In this document: positions 22,110-30,787 of the stretch, one piece after another
Numbering within the stretch: the stretch's first letter is position 1
Layout: every line of letters begins with the position of its first letter
Source: a virus
Reading direction: 5' to 3' (one strand)
IMG/VR virus record: IMGVR_UViG_3300035701_000105
Span: 1 to 39,659 of that record
Length of the DNA: 39,659 nt
Translations under genes and position numbers: made by a program
Notes under the pieces: generated by a model
Database searches by the model: none
What the model saw: the letters and a program-made list of their open reading frames with translations, nothing else
Told to the model about the DNA's origin: nothing

Positions 22110-22592
22110 ATGATTTCGGGAGCCATCGATTATAGCAAGGTCGAGCGATTTCTCGACGACCTGGACGGCCTTAATCTCCTCGAGTTACATAAAAACCTTG
22201 GAGATACTGGCCGGACGATCATCGAGGAGCGTTTCGACACGTCGACGGATCCAAAGGGCCGGACCTGGAAACCGCTCAAGCGGACATACGTCCGATATCA
22301 GAAAAAGGGAAAGGGCGGGGCGATGACGAAAGTCATTCGATTAAAATCCTCTCCGCCTCTCAAGTTTCGGGACCTTTACAAATCATTTTCTTACGATGCG
22401 TCGGAGAAAGAGGTCCGGATCGGGACGCCGAAAGATTACGCGAAATATCACTCGAATTTCCCGAGCAATAACGGAGGCCCTCGTCGAGTAATGCCTCTCC
22501 GGGAGTTTCTCGGTTTTGAGTCGGCGACCGATCAAGCGGCTCTTTTGGACACGGTCCTCGACTTTATCGACGCGAAAACGCAAAAGGAATAA
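22110..22592 (+). CDS. Phage virion morphogenesis protein (Mu gpG/P2 S-like)
   Basis: The 160-aa product carries the tail-completion motif set: GRTIIEERFDTSTDPKGRTW near residue 34-54, LKSSPPLKFRDLYKSF near 80-95, YAKYHSNF, and MPLREFLGF near 130. Proteins of this family act at the head-tail joint. TAA is followed at once by the next ATG. Confidence 0.9.
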   Translation: MISGAIDYSKVERFLDDLDGLNLLELHKNLGDTGRTIIEERFDTSTDPKGRTWKPLKRTYVRYQKKGKGGAMTKVIRLKSSPPLKFRDLYKSFSYDASEKEVRIGTPKDYAKYHSNFPSNNGGPRRVMPLREFLGFESATDQAALLDTVLDFIDAKTQKE

Positions 22593-23210
22593 ATGTTTTT
22601 AATTTGTAAAGGGTATTTGATTACGCTCCTCAAGGACACGATCGGGATCCCGAAAGTCGAGACGACCAGGTCTCCAAATATCGGAAACCGAGAGGCGCGA
22701 GTTTATTCCATGCCGGAGAGGGGCCGGATCGAGTTTACACTCAATAATCAGGAGAGGGCGGTCCGCATTTGGGACGATTGGAAAGACAGGGCGAAAATAG
22801 ATCCCGAGGACGAGCTCGAGATCGGATATCCGAAACGAAAAAAGCGGATCGAGGTCGCCCGTCAATTTATTACTTTTGTCGTCGAGCTAACAGCAAAAAC
22901 GCCCGAGCTTTTAAACGATGATTTTAATGCTTTTTTCCGGAATCTTGCTCAATTCGTTTATGACGGCCAGGTCGCGAATTACATCGAGGAAACGACGGGA
23001 GCACAAAAGACGGACACGAAAGGCAATAAAATAAAGGTAACGCCGGGAGCTTATGATTTTAACGATAACAAGTTTTACGGGGATATCGTCTCGCGATGCT
23101 TTATCGAGATCGAATTTGAGGGCGGGGTTTACCTGGTCCCGGATCCGGTCGAGGGGCGAGTCGTTTTCCCGGCGGAATTTGTAACACCTATACCGGCGAT
23201 TATTCCGTAA
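22593..23210 (+). CDS. Hypothetical neck/tail terminator protein
   Basis: The 205-aa product sits where Mu gp37 and tail terminator proteins are found, between gpG-like and tail sheath. It has an N-terminal ARVYSMPERGRIEFTLNN segment and a beta-rich C-terminus (FYGDIVSRCFIEIEFEGG, then VYLVPDP). I cannot assign a family by motif; the tail terminator role is inferred from position. AAAAGGAATAA precedes the ATG. Confidence 0.72.
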   Translation: MFLICKGYLITLLKDTIGIPKVETTRSPNIGNREARVYSMPERGRIEFTLNNQERAVRIWDDWKDRAKIDPEDELEIGYPKRKKRIEVARQFITFVVELTAKTPELLNDDFNAFFRNLAQFVYDGQVANYIEETTGAQKTDTKGNKIKVTPGAYDFNDNKFYGDIVSRCFIEIEFEGGVYLVPDPVEGRVVFPAEFVTPIPAIIP

Positions 23211-23223
23211 AAAAGGGGATCCC

Positions 23224-23586
23224 ATGACGGCGAAAAAGAAAACAAAGACGCCGGCCGAAAAGCCGGAAAGCCGATCGGACGGCCGAGCGGAGCCGGACAC
23301 GGTCCAGGCCCCGGATCCGGGACCTGGTCCCGGACCAGGCGAGGACCAGGGATCCGAGTCTCCGCCGGCGTCCAGGGCTCCGGAGGGGGCCCCGGAGAGG
23401 TCTCCGGACCAGGATCCGCCGGTTCCCCGGCGGAAATACATCGATTGGGCCCGGTCGAAAGGGCTCGAGTCTACGGCCCTCGGCGCGGCGGTCCAGGCAG
23501 GGATCCGGATCGACGGCATGATCAAGGAAATCGATTTTATGATTATAATCGGACGTTATCAAAACTCGAAATCTTTTCAACCTTAA
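23224..23586 (+). CDS. Pro/Gly/Glu-rich linker protein before the tail sheath
   Basis: The 120-aa product has a low-complexity first part (residues 1-68) rich in Pro, Gly, Glu and Asp with GPGPGPG, and then a conserved-looking end: RRKYIDWARSKG and GIRIDGMIKEIDFMI. Short proteins with this end are often seen between the tail terminator and sheath in Mu-like phages. The DNA of the first part is dense in CCAGG/CCTGG and contains the 17-base inverted repeat CCGGGACCTGGTCCCGG (23317-23333). Function unknown. Confidence 0.75.
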   Translation: MTAKKKTKTPAEKPESRSDGRAEPDTVQAPDPGPGPGPGEDQGSESPPASRAPEGAPERSPDQDPPVPRRKYIDWARSKGLESTALGAAVQAGIRIDGMIKEIDFMIIIGRYQNSKSFQP

Positions 23587-23598
23587 AAGGAGTAAACG

Positions 23599-25029
23599 AT
23601 GAGCAATAAACCAGTTTTACCAAACGCTTACGTCGACATCGAGACGAGAAACCTCGGGCTCTCTCCGACGTCTCCCTCTGGCATTTTCGGATTTATCGGC
23701 TTTAAAGAGGGCGGGACCTCTCCGGCCGGCGCGATCGTCGCGATCGGCTCTCCAAACGAGGCAAAGGACAAGCTCGGAGCCGGCGAGCTCGTCGACGAGA
23801 TCCTTAATCACATGGCAAACGGCGGGAAAAAGGTTTACGCGGTCCCCGTCGCGATATCGACCGAGTCAACAATCTCGGCCGTCGCGGCCGTCCGCGTCGG
23901 CACGTCCGACGGGACGCTCGCTCTCGTAAAGGACACAGGGAAAAAGGTTACAAACAATTTCAACCTGAAAATCGAGATCACGAAAACCGGAAAATCGGCG
24001 ACCGGGACCGGAAAATTTCGCGTTTCGACGGACGGCGGCGTCAATTTCTCGCCATCGGTCGTTATGACGGCGACCTATATCATTCCAGGGACGAACATCA
24101 AGATCACCTTTACCGACGGCGTCAACGGATTTGACGACGGCGATTATTTCACAGCGACGACGACAAAACCGGCAATCTCAAAGGCCGAGATCGAGACGGC
24201 GGCGGACCTCTTGATTACGAGCGACCTCTCTTTCGACGGCGTCGTTATCGCGAGCGACGCGGACGCGGCTCTCATAACGAGCCTCAAGTCAAAGACGACA
24301 ACCGCCGAGGCGTCGCCTAATTTCCGTTACTTTTATTTCCTGGTCAAACCGGCCCTCTCCGGCTCGGCGGCCCTGGCCATCTCTCAAGCGGCCGCGATCG
24401 TTTCGACGGTCGTCGGCGACCGGATCCAGATCGTAACGGGCGAGGCCGTAACGCTCCGGCCAAACCATAACGACCAGGCGGAGCGGTCCGTTATCGGATG
24501 TCTCTCCGGCCGCCGGTCCTCGCTCGGGATCTCCGAGGACCTCGGGCTCTTTTCGGGCGGGACCTTGTCGAACATCCTCGAGCTCCGGACCGGATGGACC
24601 GACTCGACGATTGAGGAGCTCGACGCTCTCCGGACCATTACGATCCGGAATTTCAAGGGGACGGCCGGCTTTCGGCCGACAAACGGATGGATGTCCGATC
24701 CTTTCTCCGACGTCAAAAAGGACGCTTGGCGTCTCGTTCTCGACAAGGGAGCCAGGCGGACCAGGCTCGCGGCTCTCGGTTTCGTCAAGGTCAAGGTCAA
24801 CCCGGCCGACGTCCAGGGCTCGACGCGAGCTCTCCGCGAGGCAATGCAAGGCGAGCTCAATATCATGGCCGGAAGCGAGGAGATCGTCGACGGAAACGTC
24901 TCGATCCCGGACGGCCAGGATATTTTGACGACCGAGGAGATCCTCGCCGATGTCGAGATCACTCCTTACGGACACGCCTCGTATATTGGGATCCGGATCG
25001 GTTTCGTCAATCCGCTCCGGCAGGGCTAA
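23599..25029 (+). CDS. Contractile tail sheath protein (DUF2586-like)
   Basis: The 476-aa product starts PNAYVDIETRNLGL and has PSGIFGFIGFKEGGTSPAG, typical of sheath N-termini. A variable middle domain with beta segments follows (120-190). The conserved C-terminal part has ERSVIGCLSGRRSSLGISEDLG, NGWMSDPFSDVKKDAWRLVLDKG and a final PYGHASYIGIRIGFVNP. It shows that the phage is a myovirus. CCTTAAAAGGAG precedes the ATG, matching high expression. Confidence 0.92.
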   Translation: MSNKPVLPNAYVDIETRNLGLSPTSPSGIFGFIGFKEGGTSPAGAIVAIGSPNEAKDKLGAGELVDEILNHMANGGKKVYAVPVAISTESTISAVAAVRVGTSDGTLALVKDTGKKVTNNFNLKIEITKTGKSATGTGKFRVSTDGGVNFSPSVVMTATYIIPGTNIKITFTDGVNGFDDGDYFTATTTKPAISKAEIETAADLLITSDLSFDGVVIASDADAALITSLKSKTTTAEASPNFRYFYFLVKPALSGSAALAISQAAAIVSTVVGDRIQIVTGEAVTLRPNHNDQAERSVIGCLSGRRSSLGISEDLGLFSGGTLSNILELRTGWTDSTIEELDALRTITIRNFKGTAGFRPTNGWMSDPFSDVKKDAWRLVLDKGARRTRLAALGFVKVKVNPADVQGSTRALREAMQGELNIMAGSEEIVDGNVSIPDGQDILTTEEILADVEITPYGHASYIGIRIGFVNPLRQG

Positions 25030-25078
25030 AAAAAAACGGAGAAAACAAAAGGAAATTTAAAAGAGAAAGGATCTAAAC

Positions 25079-25510
25079 ATGATTAACGGACGCGCTTTCG
25101 ATTGGGAATCGATCAAGATCCGGGCGATTTGGGGAGCCAATATCGAGATTACAAACATCTCGTATAGCTCCGAGGCTCCGGTCGAGGCGGTTTTCGGTCG
25201 AGGAAATACGCCGAGAGCTTACGGCGTCGGCAATCTTGCTCAAGAGGGATCTCTTGATATCCCTCATAACTCATTTCAGGCTTTACAGATTTACGCGGCG
25301 ACTCAAGGCGGTCTCTTGCGCATCCGGCCTTTCGACATCATTGTCGAATATTCAAACGAGGACCAGATCCCGCAGATCGATATTTTACCGGCCGTTAAAA
25401 TCTCGAAAGTCGAAACCGAGGCGAGCCAGGGGGACACGGAGATCGGGATGCGGACAATTTCCTTTACGGTCCTCAATCCGATCCTTTTGAACGGGGTCCC
25501 GGTCATATAA
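25079..25510 (+). CDS. Tail tube protein
   Basis: The 143-aa product is beta-rich, with a tube-like sequence NISYSSEAPVEAVFGRGNTPRAY, SLDIPHNSFQAL and VKISKVETEASQGDTEIGMRT before a final strand set. Size and position (directly after sheath, before the chaperones) fit the inner tube of contractile tails. Confidence 0.9.
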   Translation: MINGRAFDWESIKIRAIWGANIEITNISYSSEAPVEAVFGRGNTPRAYGVGNLAQEGSLDIPHNSFQALQIYAATQGGLLRIRPFDIIVEYSNEDQIPQIDILPAVKISKVETEASQGDTEIGMRTISFTVLNPILLNGVPVI

Positions 25511-25540
25511 AAACCTTAAACCGAAAGGGAGATCTCTCTT

Positions 25541-25909
25541 ATGGAAAACATGATTTTTGAAATTACGGACGCGATGGTCAAAGAGGTCAAGGAAAAATAT
25601 CCGGACCTCAAGATCGAGCTTTTGTCTCTCACTCTCGACGACGAGCGACTTTTCGAGTGCATCGTCCGGAAACCGAGTAACGCCTCGACCGCTCGTTATG
25701 TCTCGGCCCTTGGAGCGGCAAACCGCGAGAAAAAGGATTTGCAGAGGATCCATCTACAATTTTGTTTCGACAATATCCTCGCTCCCTCGGCCGAGCGTCT
25801 CGCGGAGATTATCGAAAAGACGGAGCTCCCTCTCTTGTCCGTTTCGATTGCAAACGAGCTTATCCAAGGGACGGGGATGTCCGTCTCGAGTAAAAAAAAA
25901 TCGTTATAA
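25541..25909 (+). CDS. Tail assembly chaperone, short form (before frameshift)
   Basis: The 122-aa product (MENMIFEITDAMVKEVKEK... ) is the zero-frame form of the tail assembly chaperone. It has the alpha/beta pattern usual for gp41-like proteins (FECIVRKPSNASTARYV, then HLQFCFDNIL). It ends shortly after a run of nine A. The recurring AAACCGAAAGGGA element precedes the ATG at a rather long distance. Chaperones of this type hold the tape measure during tail assembly. Confidence 0.88.
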   Translation: MENMIFEITDAMVKEVKEKYPDLKIELLSLTLDDERLFECIVRKPSNASTARYVSALGAANREKKDLQRIHLQFCFDNILAPSAERLAEIIEKTELPLLSVSIANELIQGTGMSVSSKKKSL

Positions 25910-26124
25910 AGCTCGAGGGGTTTTCGGGAGAGATCGACGATGTTCTTTTATACGTCGAGAATTACGTCGGCCGGGCGGAGCTCGACGAGGCCCTCGCCCT
26001 GGCCGACGACTTTGTTTCCGTTTACGACCTGGTCGAGAGGTCAAACCGGATCAAAGAAATAAAAGTCGACGAGATCGCCCGAGGAGTTTACAAGGCTCTC
26101 GAAAAGGCTTTTAAAAAGAGGTAG
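25541..26124 (+). CDS. Tail assembly chaperone, long form by -1 frameshift
   Basis: Reading 120 codons to 25900 and slipping back one base on A AAA AAA (within A9 at 25892-25900) joins a second frame of 74 codons that ends with TAG at 26122-26124, for a 194-aa fusion. The second frame (KLEGFSGEIDDVLLYVENY..., ending KAFKKR) has coding character and no start codon of its own. The organisation equals lambda G/GT and Mu gp41/42. The tape measure gene follows 5 bases later. Confidence 0.88.
25892..25900 (+). other. Slippery A9 tract of programmed -1 frameshift
   Basis: Nine consecutive A give the slippery heptamer A AAA AAA in the zero frame, 7 bases before the zero-frame stop at 25907-25909. 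The direction is -1, because downstream codons begin at 25900 rather than 25901. Confidence 0.87.
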
Positions 26125-26129
26125 ACCGG

Positions 26130-28202
26130 ATGGGCCGCAAGTTTTCTGTCGAAATTCCAATTATCGCGAAAAATCTCACGAAAGAGGCGACGGCTCAAGT
26201 TTTAACAAACCTCGAGCGTATCGAGGACCGCGTCAAAAAATTGAACGAAGTCGGCGGAAAATTCCAGGCTGTCGGATCGGCCTTTCAATCCGCCGGCATG
26301 AAGATGGGGATCGCCGGGGCCGCGATCGGGGCCGGCCTCGGGATCGCGGGAAAACAGGCGATTGACGAGGAAACGAATTTTCTCAAAATAGCAAACACGA
26401 TCGGGACGACGGTCCCGAAAGCAATCGACGACTATTCTCAAGGGCTTCAAACCATTTCCATACAAACGGCTAACTCGATGGACGATATGACGGCCGCCTT
26501 TACTCGGGCGAAAGTCGCCGGAATTTCGGATGCCGAGATAATGGATTATATGGGCGTCGCATCAAAGACAGCGACCGGATCTTTTGCGACAACGACAGAG
26601 GTCGTCGCGGGTCTCTCTAAAATAATGGGTTCTTTCAATATTGCAACGTCGGATGCAATGAAAACGGCGGAGAAAATAGCAATTGCAAACAGGATCTCCG
26701 GAGCGACTTTTCAAGAATTTGCCGACGTCATCGGCCCTGTCTCTATAATGGCAAACGATTTTGGGGCTGGTTTTGAGGACTCCGTCGCGGCTTTATCAGT
26801 AATGAGAAAGGTAACGGGAGACGCATCGATGGCGGTCTCTCAATTTCAAAATATATTAAACGCGATCGCGAATCCGTCGGAAAATACGGCAAAAGTTCTT
26901 GACATAATAAACGAGGGTTTGTCCGGAAAAGACAAGTTAATATTTTCCGTCGAGGAGCTCGAGAAAGTCGGCCTCGCGGGATGGCTCGATAAATTAAGGA
27001 CCGCGACGGGCGGTAGCGCGACCGCGATAAATGCCTTGTTTGGATCTAATAAGAGAGCGAAACTCGGAGTAATGGAGTTAATGTCAAAATACGATCTTTA
27101 CACCGGGACGCTTGGCAAAATGAATAAGGCTACAAATCAGGGAGCGGTAATCGAGGACAATTTCGCAAACGCGACCAGGACCGCCGGCTTTTCTTTTAAA
27201 CAATTAAAAATCGAAATTGAAGAACTATTACAATCGATCGGCGGTCCGCTCCTCGAAAGCATTAAATCAGTTATCAATTTTATTAATCGTGGCGTCCTCG
27301 CCTTGATTGAATTTGCAAAAGAGCATAAAACGTTGACAAAGGCTCTCGTATTTGCGGCGGCCGCGTTCTCGGTCTTTCTTGTTATCGGCGGATCTCTCCT
27401 CGCCTTTGTCGGGACCTTGATCGGTTGGATCGGCGGGATCATCGTCGCCTGGGGGACCTGGATGACGGCGACAGCGGCTATAATGCCGATACTTTCGGTG
27501 GTCGGATCGGCGATCGCGGGATTAATCGGATTTTTCGGATGGTGGGCGGTCGCGATCGCGGCGGCGGCCGTCGTCGTCGCGGATTTTGTCTCCGGATTTG
27601 TTTATGGTTTCTTACGCGGGATCATGCCGGTCTTAAAAGTCGTCGGCGGAGCGATCTCGACCTTTTTCGGCATGGTTTGGGGATGGATTAAACAACTTAT
27701 AGGCGCGATTGGATGGTTTTTTAAAAAGGTTTTCGAGATCGGAGAAAAGCTCGGTTACGCTCTCGGATCCGGAATTACCGACGCCCTCGGCCTGGCTCCG
27801 GCGGCCGCCGAAAAAGCGGCAAATAAGACGGCCGAGGTCGACGCGAAAGCTCAAGATAAAATAACGAATAATAGAGCGGCCGAGCTTGATGAACGTCTCT
27901 CTGATTTCATGGCCGCGAAAAATAAGGCGAAAAAGATTGTCGAGGCGGTCAATATTTTTTCAGGAGCGGACGTCGGATCCTTTATAACCGAGAACGTCGC
28001 CGGCTCCGGGATCGGCGGACCGACGGCCTCGTCCGGTTTCGCGACCGAGAAAATCGCAGAGGCGACGGCGGCCGCCGGGCCCCGTATCATCGATAACAAG
28101 AAATCGATCCACATCGCCAGGCTCGAATTGCCAAGCGTAACGGATCCGAGCTCGTTTATTTTTGAGCTCGAAAAACTTTCAACGCAAGGCGGGATCGCGT
28201 AA
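26130..28202 (+). CDS. Tail tape measure protein
   Basis: The 690-aa product has an N-terminal helical region with coiled coil (LTNLERIEDRVKKLNEVGGKF), a TP901-type tape measure core (about 70-330: ADIMDYMGVASKT-like segments, AVSQFQNILNAIANP, SKYDLYTGTLGKM). Several hydrophobic segments follow at about 395-520 (SLLAFVGTLIGWIGGIIVAWG and others), and a helical C-terminus closes it. It sets tail length and probably passes the inner membrane during injection. At about 690 residues the tail would be near 100 nm by the usual 1.5 angstrom per residue rule. The stop overlaps the next ATG. Confidence 0.92.
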   Translation: MGRKFSVEIPIIAKNLTKEATAQVLTNLERIEDRVKKLNEVGGKFQAVGSAFQSAGMKMGIAGAAIGAGLGIAGKQAIDEETNFLKIANTIGTTVPKAIDDYSQGLQTISIQTANSMDDMTAAFTRAKVAGISDAEIMDYMGVASKTATGSFATTTEVVAGLSKIMGSFNIATSDAMKTAEKIAIANRISGATFQEFADVIGPVSIMANDFGAGFEDSVAALSVMRKVTGDASMAVSQFQNILNAIANPSENTAKVLDIINEGLSGKDKLIFSVEELEKVGLAGWLDKLRTATGGSATAINALFGSNKRAKLGVMELMSKYDLYTGTLGKMNKATNQGAVIEDNFANATRTAGFSFKQLKIEIEELLQSIGGPLLESIKSVINFINRGVLALIEFAKEHKTLTKALVFAAAAFSVFLVIGGSLLAFVGTLIGWIGGIIVAWGTWMTATAAIMPILSVVGSAIAGLIGFFGWWAVAIAAAAVVVADFVSGFVYGFLRGIMPVLKVVGGAISTFFGMVWGWIKQLIGAIGWFFKKVFEIGEKLGYALGSGITDALGLAPAAAEKAANKTAEVDAKAQDKITNNRAAELDERLSDFMAAKNKAKKIVEAVNIFSGADVGSFITENVAGSGIGGPTASSGFATEKIAEATAAAGPRIIDNKKSIHIARLELPSVTDPSSFIFELEKLSTQGGIA

Positions 28203-29050
28203 TGCCGAAAGATTGGGTAAATCAACGTAACGACGATTTTTCCGGGAAACGGATCTCGGAAAGAAAATACGGGACGTCGGACCTCGAGAAAGACGCGATC
28301 GAGGGGTTCACCGGCGGGACGCTCCGAGGCGAGTTCAATCGTTTTATAAAATCAGTAGTCCCCGCAAATCCGATCACAAAAAAGAGCTTGCTTTCTCCGC
28401 CGTCTCTCGGGACCGAGTTTTCGGAGCTCGTCCGGAAATCAATTGCCCTCGAGACGGCAATAAACGACGCGCGAAACGCCGAGGGGGATGTTTATATTAG
28501 CGGCCGCCTGGTCCCCGGCATTTTTCAGGGCTTCCGGATCGCCGGCGGCGTCGTCGTCGAGAAATTCGATCAACAAAAATATAGAGACAAGCTCGTCAAT
28601 CTCCCGAAAGACTCTCAATTATTCCAGATCGACAAGGGAGTAAAGCCTTTCTCTGGCTCGGCGAAATTTGTCCTTTTAGATGATCCCTGGTCGACCGCCT
28701 TGCAAAAGGCGAGGGAGTTTATCCGGATCATGACTTTTTACAAAGACGGGGCCGATACCTCGCTCTCGAAATTGACTCGCGTCTTTCGGATCGAGTCGTT
28801 TCTCGTCGGAGCGGACCGGCCTTTCAATTTCTCGACAATAAAAATTATTGATTACTCTTGCGAAATGGGGACGGCGATCGAGGGCCAGATCGACGCCTCT
28901 TTTGATTTCGAGCAATTCGAGGTATTTACGGGAGAGGCTCAAATCCGGGAGCCGGAGAGCCGGCCGAACAAATCAGACTCGGGAGTTAATATAAACGAGC
29001 TCACGATCGACGAAAATCCGCTCGTCGACGAGCCGATCACAGTACCTTAA
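28202..29050 (+). CDS. Baseplate/tail protein of unknown family, after tape measure
   Basis: The 282-aa product follows the tape measure with a TAATG overlap, the place of Mu gp43 (DNA circularisation protein-like) and of DUF6046-type proteins. Its middle is beta-rich (GTEFSELVRKSIAL; VPGIFQGFRIAGGVVVEKFD; PFSGSAKFVLLDDPWSTAL), ending with FEVFTGEAQIREPESR. I cannot name a family with confidence. It probably links tube and baseplate hub. Confidence 0.75.
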   Translation: MPKDWVNQRNDDFSGKRISERKYGTSDLEKDAIEGFTGGTLRGEFNRFIKSVVPANPITKKSLLSPPSLGTEFSELVRKSIALETAINDARNAEGDVYISGRLVPGIFQGFRIAGGVVVEKFDQQKYRDKLVNLPKDSQLFQIDKGVKPFSGSAKFVLLDDPWSTALQKAREFIRIMTFYKDGADTSLSKLTRVFRIESFLVGADRPFNFSTIKIIDYSCEMGTAIEGQIDASFDFEQFEVFTGEAQIREPESRPNKSDSGVNINELTIDENPLVDEPITVP

Positions 29051-29131
29051 AAAAGCCGGGGCGCGAGGTGGGTTTACCGGGTCTCCTGGCTCGGTCCCTT
29101 TCGGGCCTCACGTTCCCGGCCCTTTTTAAAT
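29051..29131. terminator. Structured gap with weak terminator-like arms
   Basis: AAAAGCCGGG (29051-29060) can pair with CCCGGC then CCTTTTT (29115-29127), one bulged base, around a 54-base interior. The 3' side is a T5 run. This could end or attenuate transcription in front of the hub gene, which starts 5 bases later and has no visible ribosome binding site. Confidence 0.4.
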
Positions 29132-29881
29132 ATGGAATTGAAAAAGAAAATAGAAACCGGGTCCCTGGTCCTCGAGGATGGAGCCGATCGGCCTTTACGG
29201 GTCCGCCTGGTCGATATTACTTTGACAAACGGGATCGTCTCTTTCGGAGAGCTCCGCGTCGACAATAGCGACGGATCCTTTTCCGGGAAATTCGTCCAGG
29301 ACGCGGATATCAAGGTTTCGATCTCCCTGGCCGCCTCGGGAGACGAGGTCCCTCGCCTGTTTTTTACGGGAATAATTGAAAAGGTCGTCGACGATACTTT
29401 GATCCTTTTGACGCTCAAGGGCTCCGGGATCAAGCTCTTGAGGAAAAAAATAAAGCTCTCGTTAAACGCGATCGACTCGGTCCGCGTTATTAATGATATC
29501 CTGAAAAACTCCTCTCTCTCTTACGAGCTCGGAAAGCTCTCCCGTTTCGATCTTCATTCGTATATTATGAGAGAGGCGACGGTTTCCGATCAATTATTCC
29601 GGGCGATCGAGTTTCTCGGCCTCGATTTCGAGCCTTACGTCGACCGGGCGGGGATCCTCAAGGTAAAGACAAGGGCGGAAAATACAAAAACGACGGACGT
29701 CTCTTTCGCCCTGGACGAGCTAAAGAAATTCGAGTCAATGATGGTCGAGACGATCCTCGATACGGAAATTGACATTTTTAATAAAGTTAAGGTCGGAGAC
29801 GCCGACTATTTAGTTTCAACGCATCGGATCTATTGCGATGAGCATAAGTCAAAAAGTTTTATCTCCCTGGACGAGATTTGA
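29132..29881 (+). CDS. Baseplate hub protein (Mu gpP/late control D-like)
   Basis: The 249-aa product has the hub fold signature in two halves: LRVRLVDITLTNGIVSFGELRVD with FTGIIEKV (N-terminal beta barrel), and YIMREATVSDQLFRAIEFLGLDFEPYVDRAGILKV, a LysM-like to second barrel part. At 249 aa it is shorter than usual hub proteins (about 350 aa). It overlaps the spike gene by 44 bases. No Shine-Dalgarno sequence is visible before the ATG. Confidence 0.8.
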   Translation: MELKKKIETGSLVLEDGADRPLRVRLVDITLTNGIVSFGELRVDNSDGSFSGKFVQDADIKVSISLAASGDEVPRLFFTGIIEKVVDDTLILLTLKGSGIKLLRKKIKLSLNAIDSVRVINDILKNSSLSYELGKLSRFDLHSYIMREATVSDQLFRAIEFLGLDFEPYVDRAGILKVKTRAENTKTTDVSFALDELKKFESMMVETILDTEIDIFNKVKVGDADYLVSTHRIYCDEHKSKSFISLDEI

Positions 29882-30449
29882 AAGCGTCATCCGCCGGGTA
29901 TTGAGAAAGCTCAATCCGGGGCTCGGCCTTTTCGACTCGCCCGTTTACGCTCGCGTTATAAAGGCGAGGTTTGACGGCGGAAAGGTCGATGCCAGGGCGA
30001 AAGGGATCTCCGTCGACGTCCAGGTCCTCAAGATGGACCTCTCCGACGATCCGACGTTTTCTCCGATAATGGATATACCTCTCGATCCGGCGACTTTCGG
30101 AGACGGCGGCGTCGTCTATTCAATCCCGAAAAAAGACTCGATCGTCCGCGTCGGTTTCATGTATTCAAATCCGGCCGCTCCGTTTGTCCTCTCAATTACC
30201 GGGGAGCGACAAGAGCTCCCGGCCGGAGCCGCCGACGAATATCGGATCGAGACGGGCGATGGCGTTATCGTCCAGATCAAGGGCGACCAGGTCCGGATCA
30301 AAACGAAAATTTATAATTTCGACCTCGAGACAATTATCGAAAAATTATTATCACATACACATCTCGGAAATCTCGGGTCTCCGACATCGCCGGCGACGGG
30401 CTCGGTCCCGCCTCTTTTGCCGGCGGATTTCCAGGCGGGGGGGTTATAA
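29838..30449 (+). CDS. Baseplate spike protein (gpV/Mu gp45-like)
   Basis: The 203-aa product has an OB-like N-terminal region (VYARVIKARFDGGKVDARAKGISVDVQVL), a GVVYSIPKKDSIVRVGFMY strand pair, a beta helix segment DGVIVQIKGDQVRIKTK, and a C-terminal apex with HTH (His173, His175) in LSHTHLGNLG. Spike tips of P2 and Mu hold an iron ion with such histidines. It is the membrane-piercing needle of contractile tails. The start lies inside the hub gene. Confidence 0.88.
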   Translation: MSISQKVLSPWTRFESVIRRVLRKLNPGLGLFDSPVYARVIKARFDGGKVDARAKGISVDVQVLKMDLSDDPTFSPIMDIPLDPATFGDGGVVYSIPKKDSIVRVGFMYSNPAAPFVLSITGERQELPAGAADEYRIETGDGVIVQIKGDQVRIKTKIYNFDLETIIEKLLSHTHLGNLGSPTSPATGSVPPLLPADFQAGGL

Positions 30450-30787
30450 TGGCTCTTGTCGTCTCCGGCCAGATCGACGCCCTGGTCGAAAAAATTGTCC
30501 CGGCTCTCCCGGTCTCTCCCTCGGCCGAGCAAACGGCCGCTCGCGCGGCCGCCGTTACGCAAACGACAACTCTTATTACGGAGCTCTTGACATATATCAT
30601 CGACGAGCTCGAAATCAAATCTTTGAAAACTACGCTCGACACCTCTTTAAACTCCGTATTTTCCGCCGGGGCCCCGGTCACCGGCGATGGCGGGGCGGCC
30701 TTACAAATTGCCTGGAAAGCGGCGACGGCGGCGGGAGCGGCTGATGACGCGACTCAAAACAATGACGGGAAAGGGCTCGTATTATGA
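30449..30787 (+). CDS. Hypothetical Ala/Thr-rich protein (112 aa)
   Basis: The 112-aa product is Ala, Thr and Ser-rich with helix near the start and no recognisable motif. It sits between spike and baseplate W, overlapping both neighbours (TAATG at the start, 4 bases at the end). A small baseplate component is likely from position only. Confidence 0.72.
   Translation: MALVVSGQIDALVEKIVPALPVSPSAEQTAARAAAVTQTTTLITELLTYIIDELEIKSLKTTLDTSLNSVFSAGAPVTGDGGAALQIAWKAATAAGAADDATQNNDGKGLVL

Noticed and set aside
24289-24975. Minus-strand frame of 228 codons opposite the sheath gene
   Set aside because: The + strand has a full sheath protein; the antisense product is Arg/Asp/Glu-biased with no motif and no ribosome site.
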